Assembly: GCA_003250395.1 (NCBI GenBank)
Contig: QKGM01000033.1
Span: 1-64,000, forward strand
Reading direction: 5' to 3'
Source: Bacteroidota bacterium
Lineage (GTDB): Bacteria; Bacteroidota; Bacteroidia; Bacteroidales; TTA-H9
Length of the DNA: 64,000 bases
Of the stretch, positions 9,497 through 17,992 are shown in pieces; the stretch's first letter is position 1, and each line of letters opens with the position of its first letter. Below the pieces are notes generated by a model that had not been told where the DNA came from, made no database searches, and saw only the letters and a program-made list of their open reading frames with translations. The position numbers and the translations under genes were made by a program.

Positions 9497-10822
9497 TTAT
9501 TCTTCGGAATGTTTTTGTTCAATCACGAATATTACAGATATTCCAGCCAGTATCATTGAAATTCCTGCAACGCCCAGCATCATAATGGAAGCACCTCCAA
9601 GTGCTGTGAGCAGCAGTCCACCCAGTAAACCAGCACAAATCTGCGGAATAGTGATGGTGGCATTGAACAAGCCCATGTAAACACCCATTCTGCTCGCTGG
9701 AAGTGATGCCGACAGAATAGCGTAGGGCATAGCCAGAATGGCTGCCCATGCAATACCTACTCCCACCATGGCTCCGATCAGTACATATTGGTCGGTTATG
9801 AAAACCATCGACAGCAGACTTAAGCCACCCAAAATTAACGACCACCGGTATGTGTTTTTTCTGCCAATCAATTTTGCAAGGCGCGGAATTAAGGTTGAAT
9901 AGAGGGCAGCACATAAACTGTAAAAAGCAAAAATGACACCTGTCCAGTTGCCAGCTTCATTAAAACTGGCCGATCTGCTGTCTCCGGGTGAAATATTCCA
10001 CACATTTTCGGCTATGCCATTTGTTGTATATACCCACATCAGAAAGAGGGAAAACCATGAGAAAAACTGAACAATGGCCAGTCGCCACATAGTTACCGGT
10101 ATATCCTGTATGAGTGATTTAAAACTTGTATGACTTTTTTCCTCTTCGGTGACATTGTTGTATTCTTCATACTCTTTGGGCGGATATTCTTTTGTAGAGA
10201 AGGAAGTCCATAACACGGTAATGAGTAAAACAGCACCCCCCAGGTAAAACGACCAGATAACTGTAGGGGCTACCTTATCACCTTCGGCTGGTATGTTGGC
10301 AACCCCAAGCCATGTGAGCAGAAAAGGAAGCAATGAACCAACCACTGCGCCACTGTTGATCAGGAAGCTCTGGATTGAATAACCAAGGTTTCGCTGGTCT
10401 TCATTTACCATATCACCAACCAGTGCCCTGAAGGGTTGCATCGTGACATTAAAAGAGGTGTCCATAAAGAGCAACATTGCTGCACCAAAAAATAGCGGAG
10501 CGAACAGGTACGCAAGATATTCGGCATTAGGCATGAAGAACATTGCAAGCGCTGACACAATGGCTCCGGCGAGAATAAACGGAACCCTGCGTCCTAGTCG
10601 TGTCCATGTCTTATCACTAGATAAACCAACGATAGGCTGAACCAATAAACCGGCAAGCGGTGCAGCCAGCCAGAAGAATCCAAGATGTTCTGTGTTGGCT
10701 CCCAATGCTGAGAGGATGCGGCTGGTATTCCCATTCTGAAGCGAATACCCGATCTGAACACCCATAAAGCCAAAACTAAGGTTCCATATCTGCCAGAAGC
10801 TTAAATTCGGTTTTTTCATCAC
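9497..10822 (-). CDS. MFS transporter, SLC45/GPH-like, first gene of maltodextrin operon
   Basis: A 441-residue, roughly 12-helix major facilitator protein. SSDKTWTRLGRRVPFILAGA is the conserved cytoplasmic loop of SLC45-like disaccharide symporters, and FRALVGDMVNEDQRNLGYS is the matching later motif. It opens the operon, 46 bases ahead of malQ, and is the obvious candidate for the main maltose/maltodextrin importer. A second paralogue closes the operon. Expression is probably governed by the palindromic operator about 95 bases upstream of its start. Confidence 0.87.
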   Translation of the reverse strand: MMKKPNLSFWQIWNLSFGFMGVQIGYSLQNGNTSRILSALGANTEHLGFFWLAAPLAGLLVQPIVGLSSDKTWTRLGRRVPFILAGAIVSALAMFFMPNAEYLAYLFAPLFFGAAMLLFMDTSFNVTMQPFRALVGDMVNEDQRNLGYSIQSFLINSGAVVGSLLPFLLTWLGVANIPAEGDKVAPTVIWSFYLGGAVLLITVLWTSFSTKEYPPKEYEEYNNVTEEEKSHTSFKSLIQDIPVTMWRLAIVQFFSWFSLFLMWVYTTNGIAENVWNISPGDSRSASFNEAGNWTGVIFAFYSLCAALYSTLIPRLAKLIGRKNTYRWSLILGGLSLLSMVFITDQYVLIGAMVGVGIAWAAILAMPYAILSASLPASRMGVYMGLFNATITIPQICAGLLGGLLLTALGGASIMMLGVAGISMILAGISVIFVIEQKHSEE

Positions 10823-10914
10823 ATTTATTTTGTGTGGTTTTTTAACTTCTATGTGTTTGGTTTACTGTCGATAATACAAATCAATCAAAGTCGGCAGTAA
10901 AGTGAAAAAATAGC

Positions 10915-10928
10915 TGCAAACGTTTGCA
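10915..10928. promoter_or_regulatory. Palindromic operator, LacI-family-like, ahead of maltodextrin operon
   Basis: TGCAAACGTTTGCA is a perfect 14-bp palindrome with the central CG typical of LacI/GalR-family operators. It lies about 20 bases downstream of the predicted -7 element of the operon promoter, a position suited to repression. No LacI-family gene is in the window, so the regulator must be elsewhere. Confidence 0.7.
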
Positions 10929-10948
10929 ACATCTTGATTCTGCTCTTG

Positions 10949-10956
10949 TAAAGATA
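10949..10956 (-). promoter_or_regulatory. Predicted -7 element of maltodextrin operon promoter
   Basis: On the minus strand TATCTTTA matches TAnnTTTG at all but the last base. It would give a leader of about 120 bases that contains the palindromic operator. Confidence 0.4.
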
Positions 10957-11309
10957 CAATCTTTGGAAATAAATCAGGAAAAATATTGCTGTTACATGAT
11001 TTGGGTATCCTATTATTATGTCTCGGCCTGGTGATTATGCTTTTTTCCCGGCATGGTTGAGTGCTATACTGGTTATTTCTTTATGGTTGCTTTACAGAAG
11101 TACATGTTTACAATGTGTCTGTAATTACTGTTTTGTGACTGTCTGTATTGAATATTACCGTTTTGTAGTGATTGTTTGCTTTGAAATTGAGTACAGACCT
11201 CGTCTTTAAAAAAATGCCATACTTCATTTCCCAATCTTGGATTAAAATGCCTGGTATATATTGGTTCTTCCTTAGTATGTTTTTAATCACATCTACATCT
11301 AATATTATT

Positions 11310-11394
11310 CGTAGTTCAATCGTACAACAACCCTTGCCATACGGTTAATGTACGGTCGACCTACGGTCAATCTACGGTTGATTTACGGCCATTC
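11310..11394. repeat. 11-bp CG-phased tandem array
   Basis: Five contiguous 11-base units starting at 11340 all begin TACGG: TACGGTTAATG, TACGGTCGACC, TACGGTCAATC, TACGGTTGATT, TACGGCCATTC. CG dinucleotides fall at 11342, 11353, 11364, 11375 and 11386, with further ones at 11310 and 11321 close to the same phase. Only the TACGG core is constant; the tails vary. Confidence 0.8.
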
Positions 11395-11665
11395 TCAATA
11401 TGCTTTAGATGATTATATCGTTGATTCAGCCATTACCACAGATGTTCTGAAAACAGATATTATAAGTATTGAATAATGAAATGAAAGTATTGGGGAAACA
11501 TTGTTTTGATGAACTGTCTTATCAGTTGTGCTCCCCTGTGTGATGCAACTCTTTGCCAATGAAGTTATTTTCTTTTTCGTGGGTTGTCATGCCTGTTTTT
11601 TAAATCAGCATTTTCTGGTTCTGCTTTAGAGATATTCCGGAGAATAAAGGAGGTTCTGCAAAAAT

Positions 11666-11675
11666 CAAACGTTTG
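11666..11675. promoter_or_regulatory. Second CAAACGTTTG palindrome
   Basis: A perfect 10-bp palindrome sharing the core CAAACGTTTGC with the operator at 10915, about 740 bases away. It could be an auxiliary site for the same regulator acting by looping, or a chance match. Confidence 0.35.
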
Positions 11676-12005
11676 CGGAGTGTAAAGATGAGCATGTTAA
11701 ATTCTAATAAATCATGTATGGTAATTCAATTTACAGCTTAATCAGATTAATTTATGAGGGTATTGTTTTGTTGAATGCTTATTTTTACTTTTGCTTCTGG
11801 AAAAAGTCCCAACGCAAGGTAGAAGCTGCAATGGGAAAGTCGTGAAGGATGTGATTTTGGAGCATATTTAGTCTCCTGTTTTTACTTTAATGTTAATACT
11901 GCTTATCTGTTTTGCCAGGTAGGGGTATTTGGTTATGGTTTTTTCAGGTTCGTTTATGTTGCTGTAGGTGAATCATGCCCGGCCGGCTCTATTAACGAAC
12001 TTATC

Positions 12006-13421
12006 ATGGGCCAACAGGAAAAAAAGACATTGGTGCTGATCAATCCGGTCAGTACAATTCGTAAAGGTTTCTCGCAGGATCTTACCTCAAAGTATCCTCC
12101 ACTGGCATTGGGTATGGTGGCAGCTGCTACCCCGACTGATGAATGGAAGATCTACCTGATCGATGAAAATTTTAATAAAGCATGGGTTAGGAATGCCGAT
12201 CTGGTAGGTATTACCGCATACACCGAGAATGCTTCCCGGGCCTATGAGATAGCAGCCATGTACCGTGAACATGGCGTTCCGGTAGTGATGGGAGGGATTC
12301 ATGCTTCCATGTGTACAGGAGAGGCTCTGCAATATGTTGACACAGTCGTTGTTGGTGAAGCGGAATTAACATGGCCCCAATTGCTTAAGGATTTTAAAGA
12401 GGGCAGAATGGAACAGGTTTATCGTGCCAAAGGCTACACCGATTTATCAATCCTTCCGGCTGCCCGTCATGATTTGTTCCATCCATCCTATTGGTACAGG
12501 ATCATCCAGACTTCAAGGGGTTGTCCGTATGATTGTGATTTCTGTACTGTAACTGCTTTTAACGGAAGGATCTACCGATCCCGTCCTGTCGATCAAATTC
12601 TTGACGAGATTGAGCAGCACAAAGGTAGATACTCTAGTTTTATCTTCGCAGATGATAATCTGATTGGTAACACTCCTGCTCAACGACAACGGGCATTGGA
12701 TCTTTTTAAAGGAATCGTTGAACGAGGAATTAAAATAGATTGGTTTTCACAGGTAACAGTTGATGTCGCTGAATATCCTGAATTGTTATTCTGGGCAAGG
12801 AAGAGCGGTTGCAGGATATTGCTGGTAGGTATTGAAGCCGAAACATCTGAGGGGCTTGACTCCATGAATAAAATAGTGAACAAGAGGAAGGGAGGAGTCA
12901 GCTATTACAAGAAGGCCTTCAATATTATTAACAAGCATGGGATATCTGTACTGGGAACTTTTATTCTTGGTCTTGAGGGTGATACTGCAAAAGATATCCG
13001 CAATCGAGCTAAATTCATTGTTAAGTCGCGGGTTGATGCAGTACAATGTTCCATATTGACCCCTTTTCCTGGAACAAAGCTATATGAACGTCTTAAACAG
13101 AATGGACAGATAGCATGTAATAATTTCCCCGATGACTGGAACCACTTCAGGTTTATGGATCTTGCCTACTTTAACAGGCAAATGGAACCAACAGTTATGG
13201 CTGATGAAATTGAGAGAGCATGGCATAAAATATATTCCCGGCCGTTTATAATTTATAAGCTGTTCAGAACTTGGTGGGTTACAGGTTCATTTACTGCCTC
13301 CTGGTGGGCTTTCGGTGCTAATATCCGTTATCGGCGGGATGTTCTTGAAAAACCCGTTAGAAGGGATTTTTCAAATAAATTTCAGGGATTAATTGGAAAA
13401 GCCCAATGCAAGCGATCTTAA
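12006..13421 (+). CDS. B12-binding-domain radical SAM protein
   Basis: A 471-residue enzyme with an N-terminal cobalamin-binding-type Rossmann domain (about residues 1-140, with VMGGIHASM and VVVGEAE), followed by a radical SAM barrel. The cluster-binding motif is SRGCPYDCDFC, a CxxxCxxC that holds the [4Fe-4S] cluster used to cleave S-adenosylmethionine. GTFILGLEGDT is the usual later motif. This class carries out methylations, ring formations or other radical steps; the substrate is unknown. It stands alone with no biosynthetic partners nearby, so context gives no further clue. Confidence 0.85.
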   Translation: MGQQEKKTLVLINPVSTIRKGFSQDLTSKYPPLALGMVAAATPTDEWKIYLIDENFNKAWVRNADLVGITAYTENASRAYEIAAMYREHGVPVVMGGIHASMCTGEALQYVDTVVVGEAELTWPQLLKDFKEGRMEQVYRAKGYTDLSILPAARHDLFHPSYWYRIIQTSRGCPYDCDFCTVTAFNGRIYRSRPVDQILDEIEQHKGRYSSFIFADDNLIGNTPAQRQRALDLFKGIVERGIKIDWFSQVTVDVAEYPELLFWARKSGCRILLVGIEAETSEGLDSMNKIVNKRKGGVSYYKKAFNIINKHGISVLGTFILGLEGDTAKDIRNRAKFIVKSRVDAVQCSILTPFPGTKLYERLKQNGQIACNNFPDDWNHFRFMDLAYFNRQMEPTVMADEIERAWHKIYSRPFIIYKLFRTWWVTGSFTASWWAFGANIRYRRDVLEKPVRRDFSNKFQGLIGKAQCKRS

Positions 13422-13480
13422 TCAAATAGCAAAGAAAGGCAGGCAGGTGAAAAGCTTATTTTAATACCGTTGCTATATCA

Positions 13481-13540
13481 ACTGATCTCCCGGAAGATTT
13501 TATGGATAGGTACACATTCAGGCAATTTTTACAATAGCTA
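13481..13540. repeat. Bipartite dispersed repeat, copy B
   Basis: ACTGATCTCCC (13481-13491) and TACAATAGCTA (13530-13540) repeat the two boxes seen at 3142-3231 in the same order. This copy lacks the hairpin found between the boxes of copy A. Confidence 0.5.
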
Positions 13541-13882
13541 TCAGAAAGAGGACGTTTATATAGAAACAGTTCTTGCAATTAGGGTAATTATCTGTCACAT
13601 TAATTAAAAATTCCCGGACACGATTACAAGAAAACTTTAAAGTTTTAATTCAGCAGATTTAATTCAATAGAAAAACAGGAATTTCAGATCGTCATGGTTG
13701 CTCTGTTAAACAATTCCGGACGGAGATGTCTGATATACCGGTATTCTGTCTTCAAATTTCTGCCGGGAGTACAACTGATTCCTTTTTCCTTCATTAGTAA
13801 CTGATTTATTTATAAAATCTTTTGGGTTTTAAGTCTGTTTTGTTTTTCGGGTAAAACAACTGCTAATTTTATCATTTGCAAC

Positions 13883-13890
13883 TATCTTTG
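13883..13890 (+). promoter_or_regulatory. -7 promoter element for AhpD-like gene
   Basis: TATCTTTG matches the Bacteroidota -7 consensus exactly and lies 46 bases ahead of the ATG. Confidence 0.6.
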
Positions 13891-13936
13891 TATTCTAACT
13901 CAGATTCATAAATTATTAATTCAAAATTATGTAGTT

Positions 13937-14461
13937 ATGCTTTTACAACATGTTGATCTTGATGGGGCTACCGGAAAAGTTGCTGATATTTACAATTCGA
14001 TGATGAATGCTATGGGAAGAGTTCCCAACGCATTTAAGATGTTCAGTGTAAGTGAAGAACTTCTGGTTAAGCAATATGAAGGACTTGTTTATTATATGGC
14101 AAAAAGTGGCCTGAGCGGGAAATTGCTTGCATTCATCCGCCTTCTTGTGTCTCACAATGAAAAGTGCGACTATTGCATTGGTGTGAATACGGGTATATTG
14201 ATGCAATACGGGGTATTACCAGAACAGATTGTAGGTATTCGCCAGGATCCTTCTACTGCTCCATTACCAGCGAATGAACTCAAGCTTCTTCTGTTCGTGT
14301 TGGCGGTAGTAAATGATCCTTCTCAAATAGATGAAGGTTCTTTGGTCCCTGTCAGGAATGTTGGCTGGACTGATCAACAGATTTTTGATGCTTGTTTCCA
14401 TGGCGCCATGCAGGTGGCAAGTGATAAATTACTGGTGGCATTTAAAGTTGAGGCCGACTAA
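13937..14461 (+). CDS. Carboxymuconolactone decarboxylase / AhpD-like protein
   Basis: A 174-residue, mostly helical protein of the AhpD-like fold. The redox pair is present as KCDYCIGVNTG (Cys77 and Cys80). Mycobacterial AhpD uses two histidines in the motif, one between the cysteines and one four residues after the second; here these positions are Tyr79 and Asn84. The protein may therefore be a thiol oxidoreductase with altered proton relay rather than a classical alkylhydroperoxidase. It converges on yaaA, a peroxide-stress gene, with the stop codons 2 bases apart. An exact TAnnTTTG promoter precedes it. Confidence 0.8.
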   Translation: MLLQHVDLDGATGKVADIYNSMMNAMGRVPNAFKMFSVSEELLVKQYEGLVYYMAKSGLSGKLLAFIRLLVSHNEKCDYCIGVNTGILMQYGVLPEQIVGIRQDPSTAPLPANELKLLLFVLAVVNDPSQIDEGSLVPVRNVGWTDQQIFDACFHGAMQVASDKLLVAFKVEAD

Positions 14462-14463
14462 TT

Positions 14464-15231
14464 TCAGCCGCGGACAAATATGAACCGGCTTTCATCCGAC
14501 ATTGACGTATTGTAAATATACCCTTCGGTATCAAATGCTTTTAGATGTTTAGGATTTGAAAGCCGGTTTTCAATTATAAACCGGCTCATCAGTCCACGTG
14601 CTTTTTTAGTAAAGATTATGACCGTTATTAATTTCCCGTTTTTAAACTCCTTGAAGACAGGAGTTATTACTTTTGTTTTTCTGTTTAAATGAGGTAGTAC
14701 AGATTTGCTGTACTCATCAGAGGCAAGATTTATCAGGATATTATCACCCTGATCAGCCAGATCAGCCTGAAGTGTTTTTGCAATCTTTTTTCCCCAGAAT
14801 TCATAAAGGTTGACAGAGTTTTTCAACTGGAGAGGAGTCGCCATTTCGAGTCGGTAGGGGAGTATACCATCGGTAGGTCTTAAAATGCCGTACAGTCCTG
14901 AGAGAATACGCAAATGAAGAGAAGCAAAAGCAATATCTTCCGTTGATAGTGTTATGGCTTTGAGTCCATTATACACCTCTCCATCAAAGGCTGCTGCTGC
15001 ATGAAGAGCATCATCGCCAAACGGGAAATGCCAATGCTGAAACCGATTGTAATTAACCTCTGCAAGTTGTGAATTGATTTTCATCAGCCTGCTTAGGTCA
15101 TCAGGAGAGAGGCTTCTGAGGAACTTGATGAGTTGTTTTGATTCAGCAGGGAATCTTATTTCAGAGAATGTTGTATCTGAAAACCGGCGGCTATTTGCTA
15201 TACGTTTGGCAGGTGATAGAATTGCGATCAT
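14464..15231 (-). CDS. yaaA: Peroxide stress protein YaaA (DUF328)
   Basis: The 255-residue protein matches YaaA along its length: an MIAILSPAKR start, the NYNRFQHWHFPF segment and ALHAAAAFDGEVYNGL. In E. coli YaaA lowers free intracellular iron during hydrogen peroxide stress and binds DNA, limiting Fenton damage. It is transcribed towards the AhpD-like gene, which suggests but does not prove a shared oxidative-stress theme. No OxyR-type site could be assigned upstream. Confidence 0.9.
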   Translation of the reverse strand: MIAILSPAKRIANSRRFSDTTFSEIRFPAESKQLIKFLRSLSPDDLSRLMKINSQLAEVNYNRFQHWHFPFGDDALHAAAAFDGEVYNGLKAITLSTEDIAFASLHLRILSGLYGILRPTDGILPYRLEMATPLQLKNSVNLYEFWGKKIAKTLQADLADQGDNILINLASDEYSKSVLPHLNRKTKVITPVFKEFKNGKLITVIIFTKKARGLMSRFIIENRLSNPKHLKAFDTEGYIYNTSMSDESRFIFVRG

Positions 15232-15565
15232 TTGAAATTCTTGATTAATTCGGTATAAAGTTGACTCCTGTGTCAGAAACTTATTTCAGCGATGATATGG
15301 GTTATGTTTTTTTTATCCAGTTTCAGAATAGAATTAAAACTAGTCGTTCATAGGCGATGATAAATTTCTTCTTGTTGGTTTAAGCGATCGAAATGAAAAA
15401 TGCGTTTGACCGCTTCCGACCTAATAAGCATATATGGGAAAAGATTTATTGCATCGTATAAATTGTCGCAGTCAGTACATGTTATATAAAGGTCAGAAAT
15501 CAAATATTCATACTATGTAAATAGTTATCAACCGGATTAGCCTCAATTAGTCTCAGATATAGTTT
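15232..15565. other. Intergenic region of about 330 bases
   Basis: Lies upstream of yaaA and downstream of the deacetylase gene, both on the minus strand. I see no ORF, hairpin or clear promoter motif in it. Confidence 0.4.
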
Positions 15566-17659
15566 CTATCGTAATTTGATCAGTGTTGCCTTGGCAAAAT
15601 ATCTGCTTCCTGATACTGAAATCTGATAAAGTCCGGGATGAATATTTGACAGTTCCAACCTGAAAGATTCAGTTCCTGACGGGACAATCTTCGATAAGAT
15701 AATTCTGCCTGACAAGTCATGAATGGTAATAACCGATTGTGAACCGTAGTGTTCAGGTAATCTGATCTGTATGAAATCACTGGCTGGATTTGGCCAAATG
15801 AACAGTTTATCATATTCGGCAACTTTTTCAATACCTGTATATAACGTTGAACCGTTAATATATAATAATTCTGAGGTGTCGGAATGCGGAATTATGGTGA
15901 AAGTGTATAATTGCTGGTTTTCATCAGTTAACTTTATCTCTTTTACACGTTGCGGTTTTTCGATCATCAGACAAACCAATGAGTCATTCGTTAGAGCCCC
16001 GGAAGTAGAAGAGATAATAAGTATTGAATCAATGGGATTATAGGTTTGGTTAAAGTTAAAATCGAAACGTTGTCTCCAAAATCTGCCATAATCTTCAAAG
16101 TTTAGAATACCGCATGATGATAGATTAAGATTGTCGATCAACATTTTCTCAGCATCAGTTTTCCATTTACGGGTTGGGTGAATCAGGATAACATTCGGGG
16201 CATAATTATTTGCCTGGCACCTTACTACCTCCTTCCATATAGCTACTTTTTCCGGATAGTTGGTCTGGCTTATCGGGTCAGCACTGAAAACATCGCTGAG
16301 CATCATAGGTATCTCGAGTACATTACCCAATGTCCCTGACCATGTATAACCCTCACGTTCAAAATAGGGAAAAGCAGTTAAAACGTCACATGCCGGGAAA
16401 GATGAATTATAAAGATGTCCGGTTGCTTCAAGTACTGTATTCATCGATTCATTTGTGAGCAGATGACCCGATCGGAAAGAGATTACCGGAGTTCCCAGAT
16501 CGTTGGTGAGCAGGTTTTTCGAAACTTCTATTTCGCCATAAGTAGAGCCGTTGAGTGTTTTTTCCAACGAGCTGTCATAAAATGGCTTATAAGTGCTTGT
16601 GTCTAATCCCGGCTCTCCAATCGGGAAATTATCATCATTATCCATATCGGGGAAATGCCCCACGGAATGATTCCCTATGGTATGGCCATCGGCCATCACA
16701 TTTTTAATATTCAATACCGATTTGCTGTTATAGGATGCTGATAAATAATCATCCTTGAAATATCGTGTCGTCATAAAATAATGGCAACTGAAGTTCATTG
16801 ATTTTTCGTAGGCTGACATATGCCACATGGTATCGTACGAGGTACGGGCGTCGACATCATGAGTTGGGATCAGGGCAGTTGTATAACCCCGTGGGATGGT
16901 AAACTTCCACACCATAACAGGGTTTATAGTTTTCCATACTGATCTTAAAAAAAGAGGGAATACATCGGCACTGGGTTCAAAGCCATTGCTGTAAATACGT
17001 TGAGCCTCAAAATCGCGGTTAAGTTGTCCGCGCTGAATGACATCGCGCCACTCTACACCGAAGAGGTATGTTATACCAGAGCCCGTCTTTTTTTTAATTA
17101 CCGCAGTTTCTCCGCTGTCGAATACTGCAATAGATAAGCCATCAGAAAGTGTATATCCGTATGATTTAATTACAGATGAATAGGTAGATCTTCCAAGGCT
17201 TATGGCTTTTTCTTCAGGTTCGTCAAAATATTCAAACTCAGGAAGGGGAGTGTCAATCCAAATCAGAGTATACCGGTTTTTGGCTTGAATGTATGTCCCA
17301 TATCCAAACAGGCTGCTAAAACTTTCCTTCTTACAGGCCGGTGAAATAATTACTCCTCCGTCATTCACCCAGTTGGTAAGGGTTGCCAGCTCTTCGGCAG
17401 AAAATGATTGATCTATTACAGGTGAAGAAAACAGTATTAATGCACCGTTAATTACTTCATTAAACTGATCAGTCTCGATGAACGGAATTCCCGCAATCTC
17501 AAGCATATGCCTGGCCGAGTAAAGCTGGCTGTCATCAGTTTCCTGATTGCGGCCCGTCATATTAAAAAGCACGGCATGATCTGAAGATTGTCCATTTGCA
17601 GTTGTTCCGACCATCAAAAGGGATAAAATAGCGAAAGATAAGGCGATTATATTCTTCAC
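15566..17659 (-). CDS. Secreted polysaccharide deacetylase-like protein with type IX sorting domain
   Basis: A 697-residue exported protein. It begins with a signal peptide ending near TTANGQ. The N-terminal 200 residues look like a ThuA/class I amidotransferase-like fold (GALILFSSPV, NWVNDGGVIIS). A NodB-type deacetylase domain follows, with HDVD (metal and base Asp) and the metal motif NHSVGH. The last 80 residues form a type IX secretion C-terminal domain (FIWPNPASDFIQI, YQISVSGSRYFAKATLIK), so the mature protein should reach the cell surface or medium. The likely substrate is an N-acetylated polysaccharide, but this is inferred. No neighbouring polysaccharide genes clarify it. Confidence 0.82.
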   Translation of the reverse strand: MKNIIALSFAILSLLMVGTTANGQSSDHAVLFNMTGRNQETDDSQLYSARHMLEIAGIPFIETDQFNEVINGALILFSSPVIDQSFSAEELATLTNWVNDGGVIISPACKKESFSSLFGYGTYIQAKNRYTLIWIDTPLPEFEYFDEPEEKAISLGRSTYSSVIKSYGYTLSDGLSIAVFDSGETAVIKKKTGSGITYLFGVEWRDVIQRGQLNRDFEAQRIYSNGFEPSADVFPLFLRSVWKTINPVMVWKFTIPRGYTTALIPTHDVDARTSYDTMWHMSAYEKSMNFSCHYFMTTRYFKDDYLSASYNSKSVLNIKNVMADGHTIGNHSVGHFPDMDNDDNFPIGEPGLDTSTYKPFYDSSLEKTLNGSTYGEIEVSKNLLTNDLGTPVISFRSGHLLTNESMNTVLEATGHLYNSSFPACDVLTAFPYFEREGYTWSGTLGNVLEIPMMLSDVFSADPISQTNYPEKVAIWKEVVRCQANNYAPNVILIHPTRKWKTDAEKMLIDNLNLSSCGILNFEDYGRFWRQRFDFNFNQTYNPIDSILIISSTSGALTNDSLVCLMIEKPQRVKEIKLTDENQQLYTFTIIPHSDTSELLYINGSTLYTGIEKVAEYDKLFIWPNPASDFIQIRLPEHYGSQSVITIHDLSGRIILSKIVPSGTESFRLELSNIHPGLYQISVSGSRYFAKATLIKLR

Positions 17660-17992
17660 TTGTTTGATTATTAAAGAATGACTATGTCAGACAGCCATTA
17701 ATCACGGCCGGTCTGGATAGCACGGATAATGATACGTAATTTGACTTAAAAAGTTCAATACAAATGAATAGAAGAGACCGGAGTTTGTTGTATCAGGCTT
17801 TTGATTAAATAATCCATATAAGTTCTCCGGTATTCAATATCAAGACAAGAATTGTCTTGATATTGAATACCGAAATGTGCTGATAGTTTAGCTCATGGGT
17901 TTATAAACTTTTCAAAGGATAAACCCTTATTGGTTACTTTTATATCCAGTCGCTTTTTAGAACACGGATGCTTAATCAGTTTCGGCTGATTC
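17660..17992. other. Intergenic region of about 330 bases
   Basis: Lies between hutU and the deacetylase gene, both on the minus strand. Apart from the long perfect hairpin at 17828-17872 I see no ORF or recognisable promoter. Confidence 0.45.
17828..17872 (-). terminator. Long perfect hairpin downstream of hutU
   Basis: A 21-bp arm ending TATCAAGACAA and its exact reverse complement are separated by GAA. It lies about 120 bases past the hutU stop and about 170 bases before the next gene. No T-run follows on either strand, so a rho-independent terminator is only one possible role. Confidence 0.5.

Larger units (their letters stand above)
10957..12005. other. Non-coding region of about 1.05 kb with repeats
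   Basis: No convincing gene is seen; the only ORFs of about 60 codons are Cys/Tyr-rich and overlap each other on opposite strands. It holds the CG-phased 11-bp array (11310-11394) and a second CAAACGTTTG palindrome (11666-11675). A possible + strand promoter, TACTTTTG at 11786-11793, lies about 210 bases ahead of the radical SAM gene. Confidence 0.6.
13422..13936. other. Intergenic region of about 515 bases
   Basis: No gene is evident. It contains copy B of the bipartite dispersed repeat and, near the right end, a strong promoter motif for the AhpD-like gene. The remainder is AT-rich without structure that I can recognise. Confidence 0.5.

Noticed and set aside
11018-11290. Overlapping 60-63 codon ORFs on both strands upstream of the maltodextrin operon.
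   Set aside because: Composition dominated by Cys, Tyr and Val, with no promoter and no family resemblance; treated as non-coding.
11310-11394. The 11-bp array considered as a CRISPR.
   Set aside because: Units are contiguous with no spacers, far too short for CRISPR repeats, and no cas gene is near.
11793-11840. Two interleaved short helices (GCTTCT with AGAAGC, TCCCA with TGGGA) resembling a pseudoknot, considered as a riboswitch for the B12 radical SAM gene.
   Set aside because: The predicted transcript would begin inside or after the first strand of the pair, the helices are only 5-6 bp, and none of the conserved cobalamin riboswitch boxes is present.
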